Source: Acidimicrobiia bacterium (GTDB lineage Bacteria; Actinomycetota; Acidimicrobiia; Spongiisociales; ZC4RG35). From it: a stretch of 64,000 nt of DNA. Made by a program: the position numbers and the translations under genes. The stretch covers positions 1 to 64,000 of the forward strand of contig JANQOU010000001.1 of the NCBI GenBank assembly GCA_028285585.1, written 5' to 3'. Positions within the stretch are counted from its first letter, which is position 1; the number at the start of each line of letters is the position of its first letter. Below, piece after piece: positions 52,236 to 61,726 of the stretch. Below the pieces are notes generated by a model. The model was not told where the DNA came from. It worked only from the letters and a program-made list of their open reading frames with translations, and searched no databases.

Positions 52236-54146
52236 ATGAGAAACACCTTCCTCTTTCGCATAAACCCCTTCCTCGCGGCCGCGGTCATCGTCGGTGTGTT
52301 CTTTGCCGTCCTCTTCTCGACTTACGGCCTGACCCGGGCCTTCTCCGCCGGTGAGGTGATGGGCCGAGTCGAGGTGTCCGGGACCGCACTCGGCGGGCTG
52401 ACCCGGGATCAGGCCCTGAACACGATGGTCGGCGTCGAAGACGAGTATCTGGCCACCACACTCAATGTCTCCCTCGACGACGAGACCGTTCCCGTGCTAC
52501 CGCCGGTCACCGGCTTCGACATCGACGAAGAAGCCATCGTCGACGAGGCGCTGAAGATCGGACGTGAGGGAAACGCCTCCAACCAGTTCCTCTGGTGGCT
52601 CAGCAACATCTTCTCGACCAACGAAGTCGAGCTGACCGGCTCCGTAGACCCCGAAGCGCTCGAGATCCTGTTCGACCAATGGGACGCCGACGTGATCGGG
52701 ATGCCGGCAAGCCTCGGGTCACTCGAACTGGTCGACGGAGTGGTGAACCCCGTGTACCCCGCACCCGGCACCGGTGTCGACCGCGACGCCGCACCCGGCC
52801 TGATGCTCACAGCCATGCTCGAGAACAACGGGCTGACCCCCGTCTTGCCCACCGTGCGGATCATCCCCAAGCTGAGTGACGCCGACGTCGACGAGGCACT
52901 CGCCGAAGCCAATCAACTGCTCTCCGGCGACATCCGGCTCCTCTACACCGGCAGCGAAATCGTCTTCACCGTCGAACAGCTCGTCGAGGCCTACCGCACC
53001 GAGACCATCGCCGAAGGCGCACCGCAGATCATCAACTTCTTCGACCCCGACATCATCAACAGGTACCTGATCCCGGTCCGCGCCCTGTTCGAAGCCGCAC
53101 CGGTCAACGCCGAGTTCGTCATCGAAGGTGACGAGATCAGAGTCGAGCCGGGCCTGCGCGGGACACGCATCGACCAGAACGAAGCAGCGCTGCGTCTCTA
53201 CGTCGCCGGGATCTCCGACGACCGCACCGGCCAGCTCGCCCTCGTCGAAGACGCCGACCCCGAAGTGACCACCGAGGCGCTGGAGTCGCTCGGCATCAAC
53301 CACCTGGTCTCGTCGTTCACCACCTACCACCGCTGCTGTGAGAGCCGGGTCACCAACATCCAGACCTTCGCCGACACAGTCGACGGCGTCATCGTGCTGC
53401 CCGGCGAGGAGTTCTCACTCAACGGCCACGTCGGTCAGCGGACCACCGCAGGCGGGTACCTGCCCGCCGGGACGATCGTCGCCGGAGAGCTGCAAGACAC
53501 GGTCGGCGGCGGCGTCAGCCAGTTCGCCACCACCATCTACAACGCCATCTTCTGGGGCGGCTACGAGGACATCGACCACAAGCCCCACTCGTACTACTTC
53601 AGCCGCTACCCGGAGGGCATCGAAGCCACCATCAGCTGGCTCACTCCCGACCTGGTGTTCCGCAACAACGACACCGAAGCTGTCCTGATCGACACCGTCT
53701 ACAGCGGCGACTCGATCACAGTCAGGTTCTTCGGCGACAACGACGGCCGGATCGTCAAAGGCGACCAGCGCAGCGGCAACACCAACATCGAAGTGATCGC
53801 CGAAGGCGGGCCCAACGCTCTCTGGGTGGAAGGCGAAGTCAGTGGCCGCTTTGCCCGGACCAGCCCCCGCGAGCCGCGCTACAAGCCCAACGAGGCGCTG
53901 GGCGTGGACGAGGTGATCCAGACCCAGTCGGAGCGTGGCGGGTGGAGTGTGAACGTGACCCGACGAATCCTCTTGGGAGGGGCAACCCTGGTCTCCACCC
54001 AAGAGTGGACGGTCCGCTACTCACCAACATTTGCTGTGTTCGAGGTCCATCCGTGCATGGTCCCGGGCCAAGAGGAGACCTGCCCGACCACGACCACTTC
54101 GACAACAACTCCTCCAACAACCTCGACAAGCGCCCCTCCGCCGTAA
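52236..54146 (+). CDS. VanW-family cell-wall protein
   Basis: A 636-residue membrane-anchored protein. TM helix at about 12-34, then repeated alpha/beta modules like the peptidoglycan-binding PG4 domain (GLTRDQAL, DADVDEALAEANQLL), and a VanW domain: VLPGEEFSLNGHVGQRT, AGTIVAGELQDTVGGGVSQF, TTIYNAIFW and HSYYFSRYPEG. A final Thr/Pro/Ser tail (TTTTSTTTPPTTST) suggests wall exposure. VanW function is unsettled, often linked to wall modification. ATG at 52236 is chosen to begin the signal anchor. Confidence 0.87.
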   Translation: MRNTFLFRINPFLAAAVIVGVFFAVLFSTYGLTRAFSAGEVMGRVEVSGTALGGLTRDQALNTMVGVEDEYLATTLNVSLDDETVPVLPPVTGFDIDEEAIVDEALKIGREGNASNQFLWWLSNIFSTNEVELTGSVDPEALEILFDQWDADVIGMPASLGSLELVDGVVNPVYPAPGTGVDRDAAPGLMLTAMLENNGLTPVLPTVRIIPKLSDADVDEALAEANQLLSGDIRLLYTGSEIVFTVEQLVEAYRTETIAEGAPQIINFFDPDIINRYLIPVRALFEAAPVNAEFVIEGDEIRVEPGLRGTRIDQNEAALRLYVAGISDDRTGQLALVEDADPEVTTEALESLGINHLVSSFTTYHRCCESRVTNIQTFADTVDGVIVLPGEEFSLNGHVGQRTTAGGYLPAGTIVAGELQDTVGGGVSQFATTIYNAIFWGGYEDIDHKPHSYYFSRYPEGIEATISWLTPDLVFRNNDTEAVLIDTVYSGDSITVRFFGDNDGRIVKGDQRSGNTNIEVIAEGGPNALWVEGEVSGRFARTSPREPRYKPNEALGVDEVIQTQSERGGWSVNVTRRILLGGATLVSTQEWTVRYSPTFAVFEVHPCMVPGQEETCPTTTTSTTTPPTTSTSAPPP

Positions 54147-54157
54147 GCGGCCTGGGG

Positions 54158-54454
54158 TCACTCCTCTTCGTCGTAGAAGCGGAGGAAGCTGTGGGTGGTG
54201 TCAGTGACCGTTCCCGCCGAGTCCTCGTCCCAGCCACCGGGCCGACGAACCGTCACCACGTTCTGAATCACGTGTACATGGTCGATGCCGAGACCGAGGT
54301 CGAACAGCCGGGAAGCAAGAACTCCCGGAACACCCTCCCCAGGATCGCCCGGCTCGATGACATGGCCGTCCTGGCCGGTGAAGCTGCGGTCGGTGTCGAT
54401 GATGAGCACGTCACCCATCTTCACCGTGTCTTTGATCTCGACGTTCTGACCCAT
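54158..54454 (-). CDS. small conserved-looking protein, unknown
   Basis: A 98-residue protein, probably cytoplasmic: beta-strand-rich start (VKMGDVLIIDTDRSFTGQ), then IDHVHVIQNVVTVRRPGG and a Glu-rich end (RFYDEEE). It follows pyruvate kinase by 15 bases on the same strand, so is probably the last gene of the gatCAB-pyk operon. No family recognised. Confidence 0.65.
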   Translation of the reverse strand: MGQNVEIKDTVKMGDVLIIDTDRSFTGQDGHVIEPGDPGEGVPGVLASRLFDLGLGIDHVHVIQNVVTVRRPGGWDEDSAGTVTDTTHSFLRFYDEEE

Positions 54455-54469
54455 CAGCGCTGATCGTAA

Positions 54470-55912
54470 CTAGCCGCCAAGCCCACCGGAAAGCTCACCG
54501 ATCCGGTGCACCTTCACCAGGTTGGTCGAAGCCTGATAGTTCGGAGGCACGCCACCGACCATCACCACCCGCTCCCCCATCTCGGCGACACCGTCTGCCT
54601 GGAGATGCTGGGCGGCCTGGGCGATCTCCTCGTCGGTCGAATCTTTGCGCTCGAACGAGTGGGGCGTCACCCCGCGGAATAGGGCCATACGTCTCAGCGT
54701 CGACTCGTTCGGGGTGAAGGCGACAATCTGCTGGCTGGGGCGATACTTGGAGATGAGCCTTGCTGTAGAGCCTGACTCGGTGAAAGCGACGATGGTGTTG
54801 GCACCCACGTTCTGGGCGATTTGGACAGCACCATGGGCCACAGCAGAAGCGATGTTGCTCTCCTCGCCGACAAAGCCGACACTCTCCTCACCCCTCTCGA
54901 CAAGGGTCCCCTCCTCCACGGTGACGCAGATCCGCGCCATCACCGCCACCGTCTCGGCCGGGTAATCGCCGACAGCCGTCTCACCCGAAAGCATCACCGC
55001 ATCGGTGCCGGAGAGAACCGCGTTGGCGACGTCGGTCACTTCGGCCCTGGTCGGCCTGGTGTTGTGCGTCATCGACTCCAGCATCTCGGTAGCGGTCACC
55101 GAGATGTCACCGGCGGCGTTGGCCCGTCTCAGGATGTCGGCCTGGATCAACGGGAGACGCTCCAACGGGAGCTGCACGCCCAGGTCGCCGCGGGCCACCA
55201 TGACCCCGGACGACTCTTCGATTATCTCGTCGAGGTTGTCCAGCGCCTGAGCCAGCTCGATCTTGGCGATCACCGGGGCGTCACCAGCGAGAGCGGACAC
55301 TGCCCTGACATCGGCGGCGGACCGGACGAACGACGCCGCGACGTAGTCGACGCCGAGCCGCTTGCCGAACTCGAGGTCCCGCTCGTCTTTCGGGGTGATG
55401 TTGTCGACAGAAAGCTCACTGTCAGGAAAGGCCACGCCCTTGTGGTCGGCGAGCACCCCGCCCACGACCACTTCGGCGCGGAGGCAAGTGTCGGTGACAT
55501 CGGCGACGACAAGCTGGACCAGCCCGTCAGCAAGGATCACGCGATGGCCGGGCTTCACATCTTGGAGAAGGGCCGGGTAACCGACGGGGACCAGGCCCGG
55601 ACCGCCCTCACCATTCTCCGCCACCAGCTCGACGGTGCTGTCGTTGTCGAGCGTGATCTCGCCACTTGGGAATTTGCCGACACGGAGCTTGGGGCCCTGA
55701 ATGTCCTGCATTACGGCAACCGTGCGCCCCAATGAAGCGGCGGCTTCGCGGACCCAGCTCAGCTTCTGACGATGAACGTCGTGATCGCCGTGGGAGAAGT
55801 TGAGACGAGCCACGTCCATCCCTGCGGCGACCAGCGCATGCACCGACTCGGCGCTGGCTGTGGACGGCCCCAGAGTGGCGATGATCTTGGTCCTGCGTTG
55901 CACGAGGGCCAC
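54470..55912 (-). CDS. pyk: pyruvate kinase
   Basis: A 480-residue glycolytic enzyme converting PEP and ADP to pyruvate and ATP. RTKIIATLGPST opens the barrel; MQDIQGPKLRVG leads to the B domain; IAKIEL contains the catalytic Lys/Glu; MVARGDLGVQLP binds metal; SVTATEMLESM is the signature (Thr-Met variant with Glu in place of Gln). The C-terminal effector domain is complete. The start may be GTG 55912 or the GTG three codons on. It lies 14 bases behind gatB. Confidence 0.95.
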   Translation of the reverse strand: MALVQRRTKIIATLGPSTASAESVHALVAAGMDVARLNFSHGDHDVHRQKLSWVREAAASLGRTVAVMQDIQGPKLRVGKFPSGEITLDNDSTVELVAENGEGGPGLVPVGYPALLQDVKPGHRVILADGLVQLVVADVTDTCLRAEVVVGGVLADHKGVAFPDSELSVDNITPKDERDLEFGKRLGVDYVAASFVRSAADVRAVSALAGDAPVIAKIELAQALDNLDEIIEESSGVMVARGDLGVQLPLERLPLIQADILRRANAAGDISVTATEMLESMTHNTRPTRAEVTDVANAVLSGTDAVMLSGETAVGDYPAETVAVMARICVTVEEGTLVERGEESVGFVGEESNIASAVAHGAVQIAQNVGANTIVAFTESGSTARLISKYRPSQQIVAFTPNESTLRRMALFRGVTPHSFERKDSTDEEIAQAAQHLQADGVAEMGERVVMVGGVPPNYQASTNLVKVHRIGELSGGLGG

Positions 55913-55926
55913 GCTAACCGCGTCGA

Positions 55927-57378
55927 CTAGCCGCTCAGCTTCTCCCGGAGCAGCTGATTGACCAGCTTGGGGTCTGCCTTGCCCTGCGTGGCGCGCATCA
56001 CCTGGCCGACGAGGAACCCGACGACCTTCTGCTCACCACCCTGATAGGTCTCGATGGCGTCCGGATTGGCGGCGAGCACTTCGTCGACCGCTGCTTCCAG
56101 CGCCTTTGTGTCGGAGATCTGAACCAGGTCGCGAGCCTCCGCCACCTGACGGGCGCCGCCCTCGCCGCTGAGCATCCCGTCGAGGACATCCTTGGCCGCC
56201 GAAGCCGAGACCACGCCGTCGGCGACGATGCCGACCAGCTCGGCCAGGTCGGCTCCGGCGAGAGGCAGGTCGGGAGCTTCGGTCTCGGTGCGCCGGAGCC
56301 ACGCCGTCACCTCACCGGTGAGCCAGTTCGCCGCGGCACGGGGATCGGCCCCGGCGACGGCCGCCTCGTCGAAGACGCCTCGCAGCTTGGCTGGTGCCGC
56401 CGAGAGAACCGATGCCGAGTCGGAGTCCAGGCCGGCCTCGACGTATCGCTCGAGTCGCTGCGCCGGCAGCTCTGGCAGCGTGGACCGCACCTCCTCGACC
56501 CAGACGTCGCCCATCACCATGGGAACCAGGTCGGGCTCGGTGAAATAGCGGTAGTCGGAAGAGCCCTCCTTGGTCCGCATCGAGTGGGTGACGTCGCCTT
56601 CCTCGTCCCAATGACGGGTTTCCTGGACCACTTCGCCGCCGTCGGAGACGACCTCGACCTGGCGTTTGATCTCGTAGTCGACAGCGCGTTCAAGAGACCG
56701 GAAAGAGTTCATGTTCTTGATCTCGACCTTGGTGCCGAAAGCCTCGATACCCTCGGGTCGGATCGAGACGTTGGCGTCGAACCTGATCGACCCTTCCTCG
56801 AGCCGGGCGTCCGAAACCCCAAGCTCGGCGACGAGAGCCCGCAGCTCCTGGGCGTACGCCCGCGACTCAGCGGCACTGCGGATGTCAGGCTTCGAGACGA
56901 TCTCGACGAGGGGCACACCGGAGCGGTTGAAGTCGAGCAGCGTCGACTCGGCCGAGTGGATCCGGCCACCTTCGCCGACGTGGGTCGACTTGCCGGTGTC
57001 TTCCTCCATGTGGGCACGCTCGATTCCGACCCGTGTCGTCTCGCCGTCGACCGTCACGTCGAGGAAACCGTCGTGGCAAACCGGGATGTCGTACTGGCTC
57101 ACCTGATAGTTCTTGGGCAGGTCGGCGTAGAAGTAGTTCTTGCGGTGGAAAACGGAGCGCTCGGATACCTCACAGTTGAGGGCCATCCCGATCGCCATGA
57201 TCCACTCGATGGCCTGGCGGTTGGTCACGGGAAGAGCGCCGGGCAGGCCGAGGCAAGTCGGGCAGATGTTGGTGTTCGGCTCCGCCCCGAAGCCGACCGC
57301 GCAGCCGCAGAACATCTTCGACTCGGTGGCAAGCTCGACATGGACCTCGATGCCGATTACTGGCTCGTAAGCGGTCAT
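55927..57378 (-). CDS. gatB: Asp-tRNA(Asn)/Glu-tRNA(Gln) amidotransferase subunit B
   Basis: A 483-residue GatB. EPVIGIEVHVEL, the zinc-site FCGCAVGFGAEPNTNICPTC, GLPGALPV, HRKNYFYADLPKNYQ and the GatB signature DFNRSGVPLVEIVSKPD are present, with the YqeY-like C-terminal tRNA-binding domain (about 330-480). It activates the glutamyl/aspartyl-tRNA for amidation. ATG overlaps the gatA stop (ATGA). Confidence 0.97.
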   Translation of the reverse strand: MTAYEPVIGIEVHVELATESKMFCGCAVGFGAEPNTNICPTCLGLPGALPVTNRQAIEWIMAIGMALNCEVSERSVFHRKNYFYADLPKNYQVSQYDIPVCHDGFLDVTVDGETTRVGIERAHMEEDTGKSTHVGEGGRIHSAESTLLDFNRSGVPLVEIVSKPDIRSAAESRAYAQELRALVAELGVSDARLEEGSIRFDANVSIRPEGIEAFGTKVEIKNMNSFRSLERAVDYEIKRQVEVVSDGGEVVQETRHWDEEGDVTHSMRTKEGSSDYRYFTEPDLVPMVMGDVWVEEVRSTLPELPAQRLERYVEAGLDSDSASVLSAAPAKLRGVFDEAAVAGADPRAAANWLTGEVTAWLRRTETEAPDLPLAGADLAELVGIVADGVVSASAAKDVLDGMLSGEGGARQVAEARDLVQISDTKALEAAVDEVLAANPDAIETYQGGEQKVVGFLVGQVMRATQGKADPKLVNQLLREKLSG

Positions 57379-58844
57379 TCCGCCACCACCGGAATCTCGG
57401 GCCGGGCGTCGAACCCTGCGAGTCGCTCGACTTCGGCAGCGACACCGAAGAGGACTTCCTCTCCGAGAGCGGGCGCCATCACGTGGAAGCCGATGGGGAG
57501 GCCTTGACCGTCGAGCCCGATCGGTACCGAGATGGCTGGGTCGCCAGCCAGGTTCATGGGGATGGTGCAGATGTCGGCGAGGTACATCGACAACGGCTCG
57601 TCGACACGGTCACCGGCTTTGAAGGCGACGGTGGGGCTGGTCGGCGAGACCAGGACGTCGACCGACTGATAGGCCCGCTCCAAATCCTCCTGCACCGCGG
57701 CACGGACCTTCTGGGCTTGGCCGTAGAAGGCGTCGTAGTAGCCGGCGGATAGGGCGTAGGTGCCGAGGAGAACTCGCCTCACCACCTCGGGACCGAAGCC
57801 TTCCGCCCGGGTCCTGGCCATCAGCTCCTCGGTGGTCGAGCCGTCGGCCCTATGCCCGTACCTGATGCCGTCGAAGCGGGCCAGGTTGGCCGACGCCTCG
57901 GCAGGGGCGATCAGGTAGTAGGCGGACATGGCGATGTCGAAGGTGGGCAGGGAAACCTCGACGATCTCCGCCCCGGCGCTGTGAAGCTGCTCGACCATCT
58001 CAGCAACAGCCGACTCGACATCGGGCTCGTAGCCCTCACCCGCGAGCTCTTTGACCACACCAATCTTCAGCCCTTCGACACCCTTGCTGAGAGCCGCCCG
58101 AGGGTCGGGGTACTCGCCGGAGAAGGAGGTCGAGTCCAGCGGGTCGTGACCCCAGATCGTCTCTAGGGTTGCGGCGGCGTCCTCGACACTCTTCGACAGC
58201 GGGCCGATCTGATCCAGAGACGAGGCAAAAGCGATCAAGCCGTACCTGCTCACCGTGCCGTAGGTGGGCTTCATCCCCACGATGCCAGTAAGGGAGGCGG
58301 GCTGACGGATCGAGCCGCCGGTGTCAGAGCCGAGCGCTGTGAACGCCGACCCGGCGGCCACCGCAGCGGCCGACCCGCCGGAGGAGCCGCCCGGTATCCG
58401 TCCGATGTCCCACGGATTGAAAGAGGGGCCATAGGCGGAGTTCTCGGTTGACGAGCCCATGGCGAACTCGTCGAGGTTGGTCTTGCCGATCAGCACCGCA
58501 CCGCCGTCCCGCATCTTGGTGACGACCGTTGCGTCGTAGGGAGGGACGTACCCGGCGAGGATCTGACTCGAAGCGGTGGTCTCCAGCCCTCGGGTGCACA
58601 TGTTGTCCTTGAGAGCGATCGGGATCCCGTGGAGAGGGCCGCGGTCCTTCCCCTCGGCCAGCTCGGCATCAGCCTGGGCAGCAGATTCCAGGGCGCCGTC
58701 ACGGTCGATGTTGAGAAAGGCGTGAAGCTGCGCCTCGGTGCGGGAGGCGCGGTCGAGCACCGCCTCCACCAGCTCTGTCGATGTGGTCGAACCGGAGCGG
58801 AGCCGCTCGCCGGCGGCGACGACCGTGAGATCGGTGACTGTCAT
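57375..58844 (-). CDS. gatA: Asp-tRNA(Asn)/Glu-tRNA(Gln) amidotransferase subunit A
   Basis: A 489-residue amidase-signature enzyme that frees ammonia from glutamine. The catalytic Lys is in GIPIALKDNM; the Ser-rich motif is GGSSGGSAAAVAAG with the cis-Ser, and GSDTGGSIRQPAS carries the nucleophile Ser. Full length. Its ATG overlaps the gatC stop. GatCAB is required in lineages lacking GlnRS and/or AsnRS. Confidence 0.97.
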   Translation of the reverse strand: MTVTDLTVVAAGERLRSGSTTSTELVEAVLDRASRTEAQLHAFLNIDRDGALESAAQADAELAEGKDRGPLHGIPIALKDNMCTRGLETTASSQILAGYVPPYDATVVTKMRDGGAVLIGKTNLDEFAMGSSTENSAYGPSFNPWDIGRIPGGSSGGSAAAVAAGSAFTALGSDTGGSIRQPASLTGIVGMKPTYGTVSRYGLIAFASSLDQIGPLSKSVEDAAATLETIWGHDPLDSTSFSGEYPDPRAALSKGVEGLKIGVVKELAGEGYEPDVESAVAEMVEQLHSAGAEIVEVSLPTFDIAMSAYYLIAPAEASANLARFDGIRYGHRADGSTTEELMARTRAEGFGPEVVRRVLLGTYALSAGYYDAFYGQAQKVRAAVQEDLERAYQSVDVLVSPTSPTVAFKAGDRVDEPLSMYLADICTIPMNLAGDPAISVPIGLDGQGLPIGFHVMAPALGEEVLFGVAAEVERLAGFDARPEIPVVAE

Positions 58845-59131
58845 TCCGATTCCAGGGCCGGTGGCACCACGAAGTAGCCATCCATCGACTCGGGGGCCTG
58901 AGCGAGGACTTCGTCACGGTCGAGGGACGGCCTGACCTCGTCTTCCCGGTACACGTTGACGAACCCGAGCGGGTGCTCCGACTCGGTGCTGGGATCGCCC
59001 TCAAGACCTTGGACCCGCGCCGCGTGCTCGAGGATGTCACCGAGCTGAGCCCGGTACTGCTCCAACTCGGCGTCGCTCAGGTCGAGCCTGGCGAGACGAG
59101 CCACGTGTGCGATGTCAATGTCGATGGGCAT
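58841..59131 (-). CDS. gatC: Asp-tRNA(Asn)/Glu-tRNA(Gln) amidotransferase subunit C
   Basis: A 96-residue GatC: DIAHVARLARLDLSDAELE at the N-terminus, LGDILEHAARVQGL and the C-terminal SLDRDEVLAQAPESMDGYFV, which wraps around GatA. First gene of gatCAB-pyk. Upstream lies a region with two palindromic repeats. Confidence 0.95.
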   Translation of the reverse strand: MPIDIDIAHVARLARLDLSDAELEQYRAQLGDILEHAARVQGLEGDPSTESEHPLGFVNVYREDEVRPSLDRDEVLAQAPESMDGYFVVPPALESE

Positions 59132-59210
59132 GGCCGTCGGAGTGTAGGAAACCCCGATCGCCTACCAACCGGTGATACCAACACCCCCACAACCGCGCCG
59201 ACCGGACTCC

Positions 59211-59236
59211 TTGCTATAGCAAGCCGTGTCGGTCAG
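59211..59236. repeat. palindromic intergenic repeat, copy 1
   Basis: Perfect 12-bp palindrome TTGCTATAGCAA (59211-59222), 3 variable bases, then GTGTCGGTCAG (59226-59236). The same unit recurs 108 bases downstream. It sits in the 249-base gap between gatC and a divergent membrane-protein gene, which otherwise holds no gene. Confidence 0.7.
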
Positions 59237-59318
59237 CGACACGCTGTGCACGCCAAACCGCGGCAGCAGCCGACACAAGCCAGTCGCGCGTGCACCGCGT
59301 GACGCCCAGCGCGACCCG

Positions 59319-59344
59319 TTGCTATAGCAAGGAGTGTCGGTCAG
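59319..59344. repeat. palindromic intergenic repeat, copy 2
   Basis: TTGCTATAGCAA (59319-59330), 3 variable bases, GTGTCGGTCAG (59334-59344). It matches 59211-59236 at all but the 3-base spacer. Two regularly built units suggest a protein-binding site or a small dispersed repeat family. Confidence 0.7.
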
Positions 59345-59380
59345 TCCCCTACCTACTGTTTCGATGGCATCATCGGAATC

Positions 59381-59731
59381 TTGAGCCAGACCAGTCCTCC
59401 CGATCCGCACCCGCTTCGCGCAATGGCGATAGCGATGGGTGTCGTGGGAGCAGCCCTGGTGGTGACAGCCTTTGGTTTCGTCCTGTTCACCGATGAGACA
59501 CTGACCACGCCTGCGATCGGCCTTGCGGTGCGAGTCGGTGCCGTCTTGGTGGCTGCCTCGCTGGCGCTGCCCAGCGTCCGCAAGCCCTCCCTGCCAGCCA
59601 TGCTGATAGCCGGGGCGGTGCTGGTCCTGGTGTTGCTCCGCCCAAGCCTGATCTGGGTGGGTCTCGCCGCCTGGATCACCTGGCTGGTCCGAAGCCGTCA
59701 GCGAGCCAGAGCCGAGGCCAGAGACTCGTAG
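59381..59731 (+). CDS. small membrane protein, unknown
   Basis: A 116-residue protein with four hydrophobic helices (about 15-35, 43-60, 70-88 and 90-103) and a basic C-terminus (RSRQRARAEARDS). The TTG start at 59381 is tentative; ATG 59423 is an alternative. Its end overlaps the convergent dapE gene by 34 bases. No family recognised. Confidence 0.65.
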   Translation: MSQTSPPDPHPLRAMAIAMGVVGAALVVTAFGFVLFTDETLTTPAIGLAVRVGAVLVAASLALPSVRKPSLPAMLIAGAVLVLVLLRPSLIWVGLAAWITWLVRSRQRARAEARDS

Positions 59732-60723
59732 GCCCAGACGAGGTCGTCCAGCCTGATCGACTCACCCGGCTTGTGAGCCAGAGCCGTCTCCCCCGGGCCG
59801 AAGTTGACCCCGGAGATGCCTCGCTCGGCGAGCTGGGCCACGTCGGTCCATCCCTGCTTATGGGAAACCACACCGCCGGCTGCCTCGATCAGCCTCTTGA
59901 ACAAGGGGTGCGAGCTCTCCGGGTAGGCGGCAGGGGCCGAGTCGACGATCTCGAACCCATCGGCCGCCGAGCAGACCTGACGAAGGTGCTCCTGGGCTTC
60001 GGCAACGGTCCGGTCAGGCGAGAAGCGATAGTTGATATTGAGCTCGAAACGGGACGGGATGATGTTCCGGGCGACGCCTCCCGTCGCTCCCGTGACGGAC
60101 ATCACCTCTTTGAACTGGAGCCCTTCGATCTCGTGGATCTCCGGCTGCCGGGCATGCATGGCGGCCAGGAAGTCACTGGAGCCGGTGATGGCGTTGTCAC
60201 CGAGCCAAGGGCGCGCCGAATGGGCCGCCTCGCCCTCGAACCAGACCTTGGCGTTCACCGAGCCCTGGCACCCGAGATGTGTCTCCCGATTGGTCGGCTC
60301 CATCACCACGCCCGCATCCGCATCGGCCAGCTCGGGAATGGCGTCGAGGATCGGCCCCAGGTCGTTGCCCGACATCGGCCCCTCCTCTCCGGCGTAGAAG
60401 ACGCCGACCAGGCGATCGTCGCCAAGATCCTCGAGAAGGTGGACCATCACTGCGAGCCCGCCCTTCATGTCAGTGGCCCCCAGCCCGTGGAGACGGGTGC
60501 CGTCGATGCGGGCGCCGACATGACCCTGAAGCGGCACCGTGTCGGTGTGGCCAACCAGCAAAACCGAGTCGGCTCCTGGGGTTCCGACCACAACCGAGTT
60601 TTTGACGACCTGTTGGGGATGACCGGACAACCGCTCGGCGATCGCATCACGGATGGCCGCCTCCTTGCCGGTCTCCGACGGGATGTCGACGAGCCAAGCC
60701 AGCGTCTCGGTGAGGGTGGGCAC
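59698..60723 (-). CDS. dapE: succinyl-diaminopimelate desuccinylase
   Basis: A 341-residue M20 metallohydrolase removing succinate from N-succinyl-LL-diaminopimelate. Zinc ligands are in LLVGHTDTVPL and GATDMKGG; the catalytic Glu is in YAGEEGPMSG. The dimerisation domain follows (about 165-280), with HKQGWTDVAQ near the C-terminus. GTG start, 37 bases from the divergent dapD gene, the preceding step's enzyme in the same lysine/peptidoglycan pathway. Confidence 0.92.
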   Translation of the reverse strand: MPTLTETLAWLVDIPSETGKEAAIRDAIAERLSGHPQQVVKNSVVVGTPGADSVLLVGHTDTVPLQGHVGARIDGTRLHGLGATDMKGGLAVMVHLLEDLGDDRLVGVFYAGEEGPMSGNDLGPILDAIPELADADAGVVMEPTNRETHLGCQGSVNAKVWFEGEAAHSARPWLGDNAITGSSDFLAAMHARQPEIHEIEGLQFKEVMSVTGATGGVARNIIPSRFELNINYRFSPDRTVAEAQEHLRQVCSAADGFEIVDSAPAAYPESSHPLFKRLIEAAGGVVSHKQGWTDVAQLAERGISGVNFGPGETALAHKPGESIRLDDLVWAYESLASALAR

Positions 60724-60760
60724 ATCTGGAAGCTAACAGCCCGCCACTACCCTGCCCGGC

Positions 60761-61669
60761 GTGACAGAAGCAAGCGCACACGCTGCCGGCATCGCCACTT
60801 TCGCCGGCGAAACCATCCTTGACGTCTGGTATCCCGACCCCCAATCGACCGACACGGGCCAGCTGGAACCTCTCGTAGGGGCCGATGACGCCCGCGGCGT
60901 GACCAGGCGGATCGTCGACACGCAGATCGCCGACCTCTCCCAGTCGCCGACCGATGCTGCTGACGCCTATCTCCGTCTTCATCTTCTCTCTAGCCGGATC
61001 CACCAGCCCCACCACCTCAACGTGGACGGGATCTTCGGGGTGCTCAACAACGTGGTGTGGACCACCGAAGGCCCCTGCGCCGTCGAAAGCTTCGCCGAGA
61101 CCAAGGCGCGGCTGATCGCGGCGGGGCGCCCGCCGGCGGTCACCTCAGTCGACAAGTTCCCGCGAATGATCGACTACGTCGTCCCCACCGGAGTCCGCAT
61201 CGCCGACGGCGACCGGGTCCGTCTCGGTGCCTACCTCGGCGAAGGCACCACGGTCATGCACGAAGGGTTCGTCAACTTCAACGCAGGCACACTCGGAACC
61301 TCGATGGTCGAAGGGCGGATCTCCGCTGGTGTCGTGGTCGGCGACGGGACCGACGTCGGTGGCAGCGCCTCGATCATGGGCACCCTCTCCGGCGGCGGCA
61401 CGGAGGTGATCCGGATCGGTGAGCGATGCCTGCTCGGAGCCAACTCCGGCGTTGGGATCTCACTTGGCGATGACTGTGTGGTCGAAGCCGGTCTCTACGT
61501 GACCGCCGGCAGCGTCGTCACCCTCCCCGATGACTCGACAGCGAGAGGGCGCGAGCTGTCCGGGATCGACAACATGCTGTTCCGGCGCAACTCGGTCACC
61601 GGCAAGGTCGAAGGCCTGCCGCGCTCCGGCTCCTGGGGCGGCCTCAACGAGGCGCTGCACCACAACTAG
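60761..61669 (+). CDS. dapD: tetrahydrodipicolinate N-succinyltransferase (actinobacterial type)
   Basis: A 302-residue left-handed beta-helix acyltransferase using succinyl-CoA. The actinobacterial N-terminal domain (FAGETILDVWYPDPQ) is followed by hexapeptide repeats (VRIADGDRVRLGAYLGEGTT, SAGVVVGDGTDVGGSASIMG). MHEGFVNFNAGTLGTSMVEG contains the conserved Gly/Glu active-site region. GTG start. Divergent from dapE, so both diaminopimelate genes share a control region. Confidence 0.94.
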   Translation: MTEASAHAAGIATFAGETILDVWYPDPQSTDTGQLEPLVGADDARGVTRRIVDTQIADLSQSPTDAADAYLRLHLLSSRIHQPHHLNVDGIFGVLNNVVWTTEGPCAVESFAETKARLIAAGRPPAVTSVDKFPRMIDYVVPTGVRIADGDRVRLGAYLGEGTTVMHEGFVNFNAGTLGTSMVEGRISAGVVVGDGTDVGGSASIMGTLSGGGTEVIRIGERCLLGANSGVGISLGDDCVVEAGLYVTAGSVVTLPDDSTARGRELSGIDNMLFRRNSVTGKVEGLPRSGSWGGLNEALHHN

Positions 61670-61726
61670 CCGCATGCCAATTCGGGCATTCGGCACAGCC
61701 ATCGGGCGTCGCTACGGTCGGATCCC

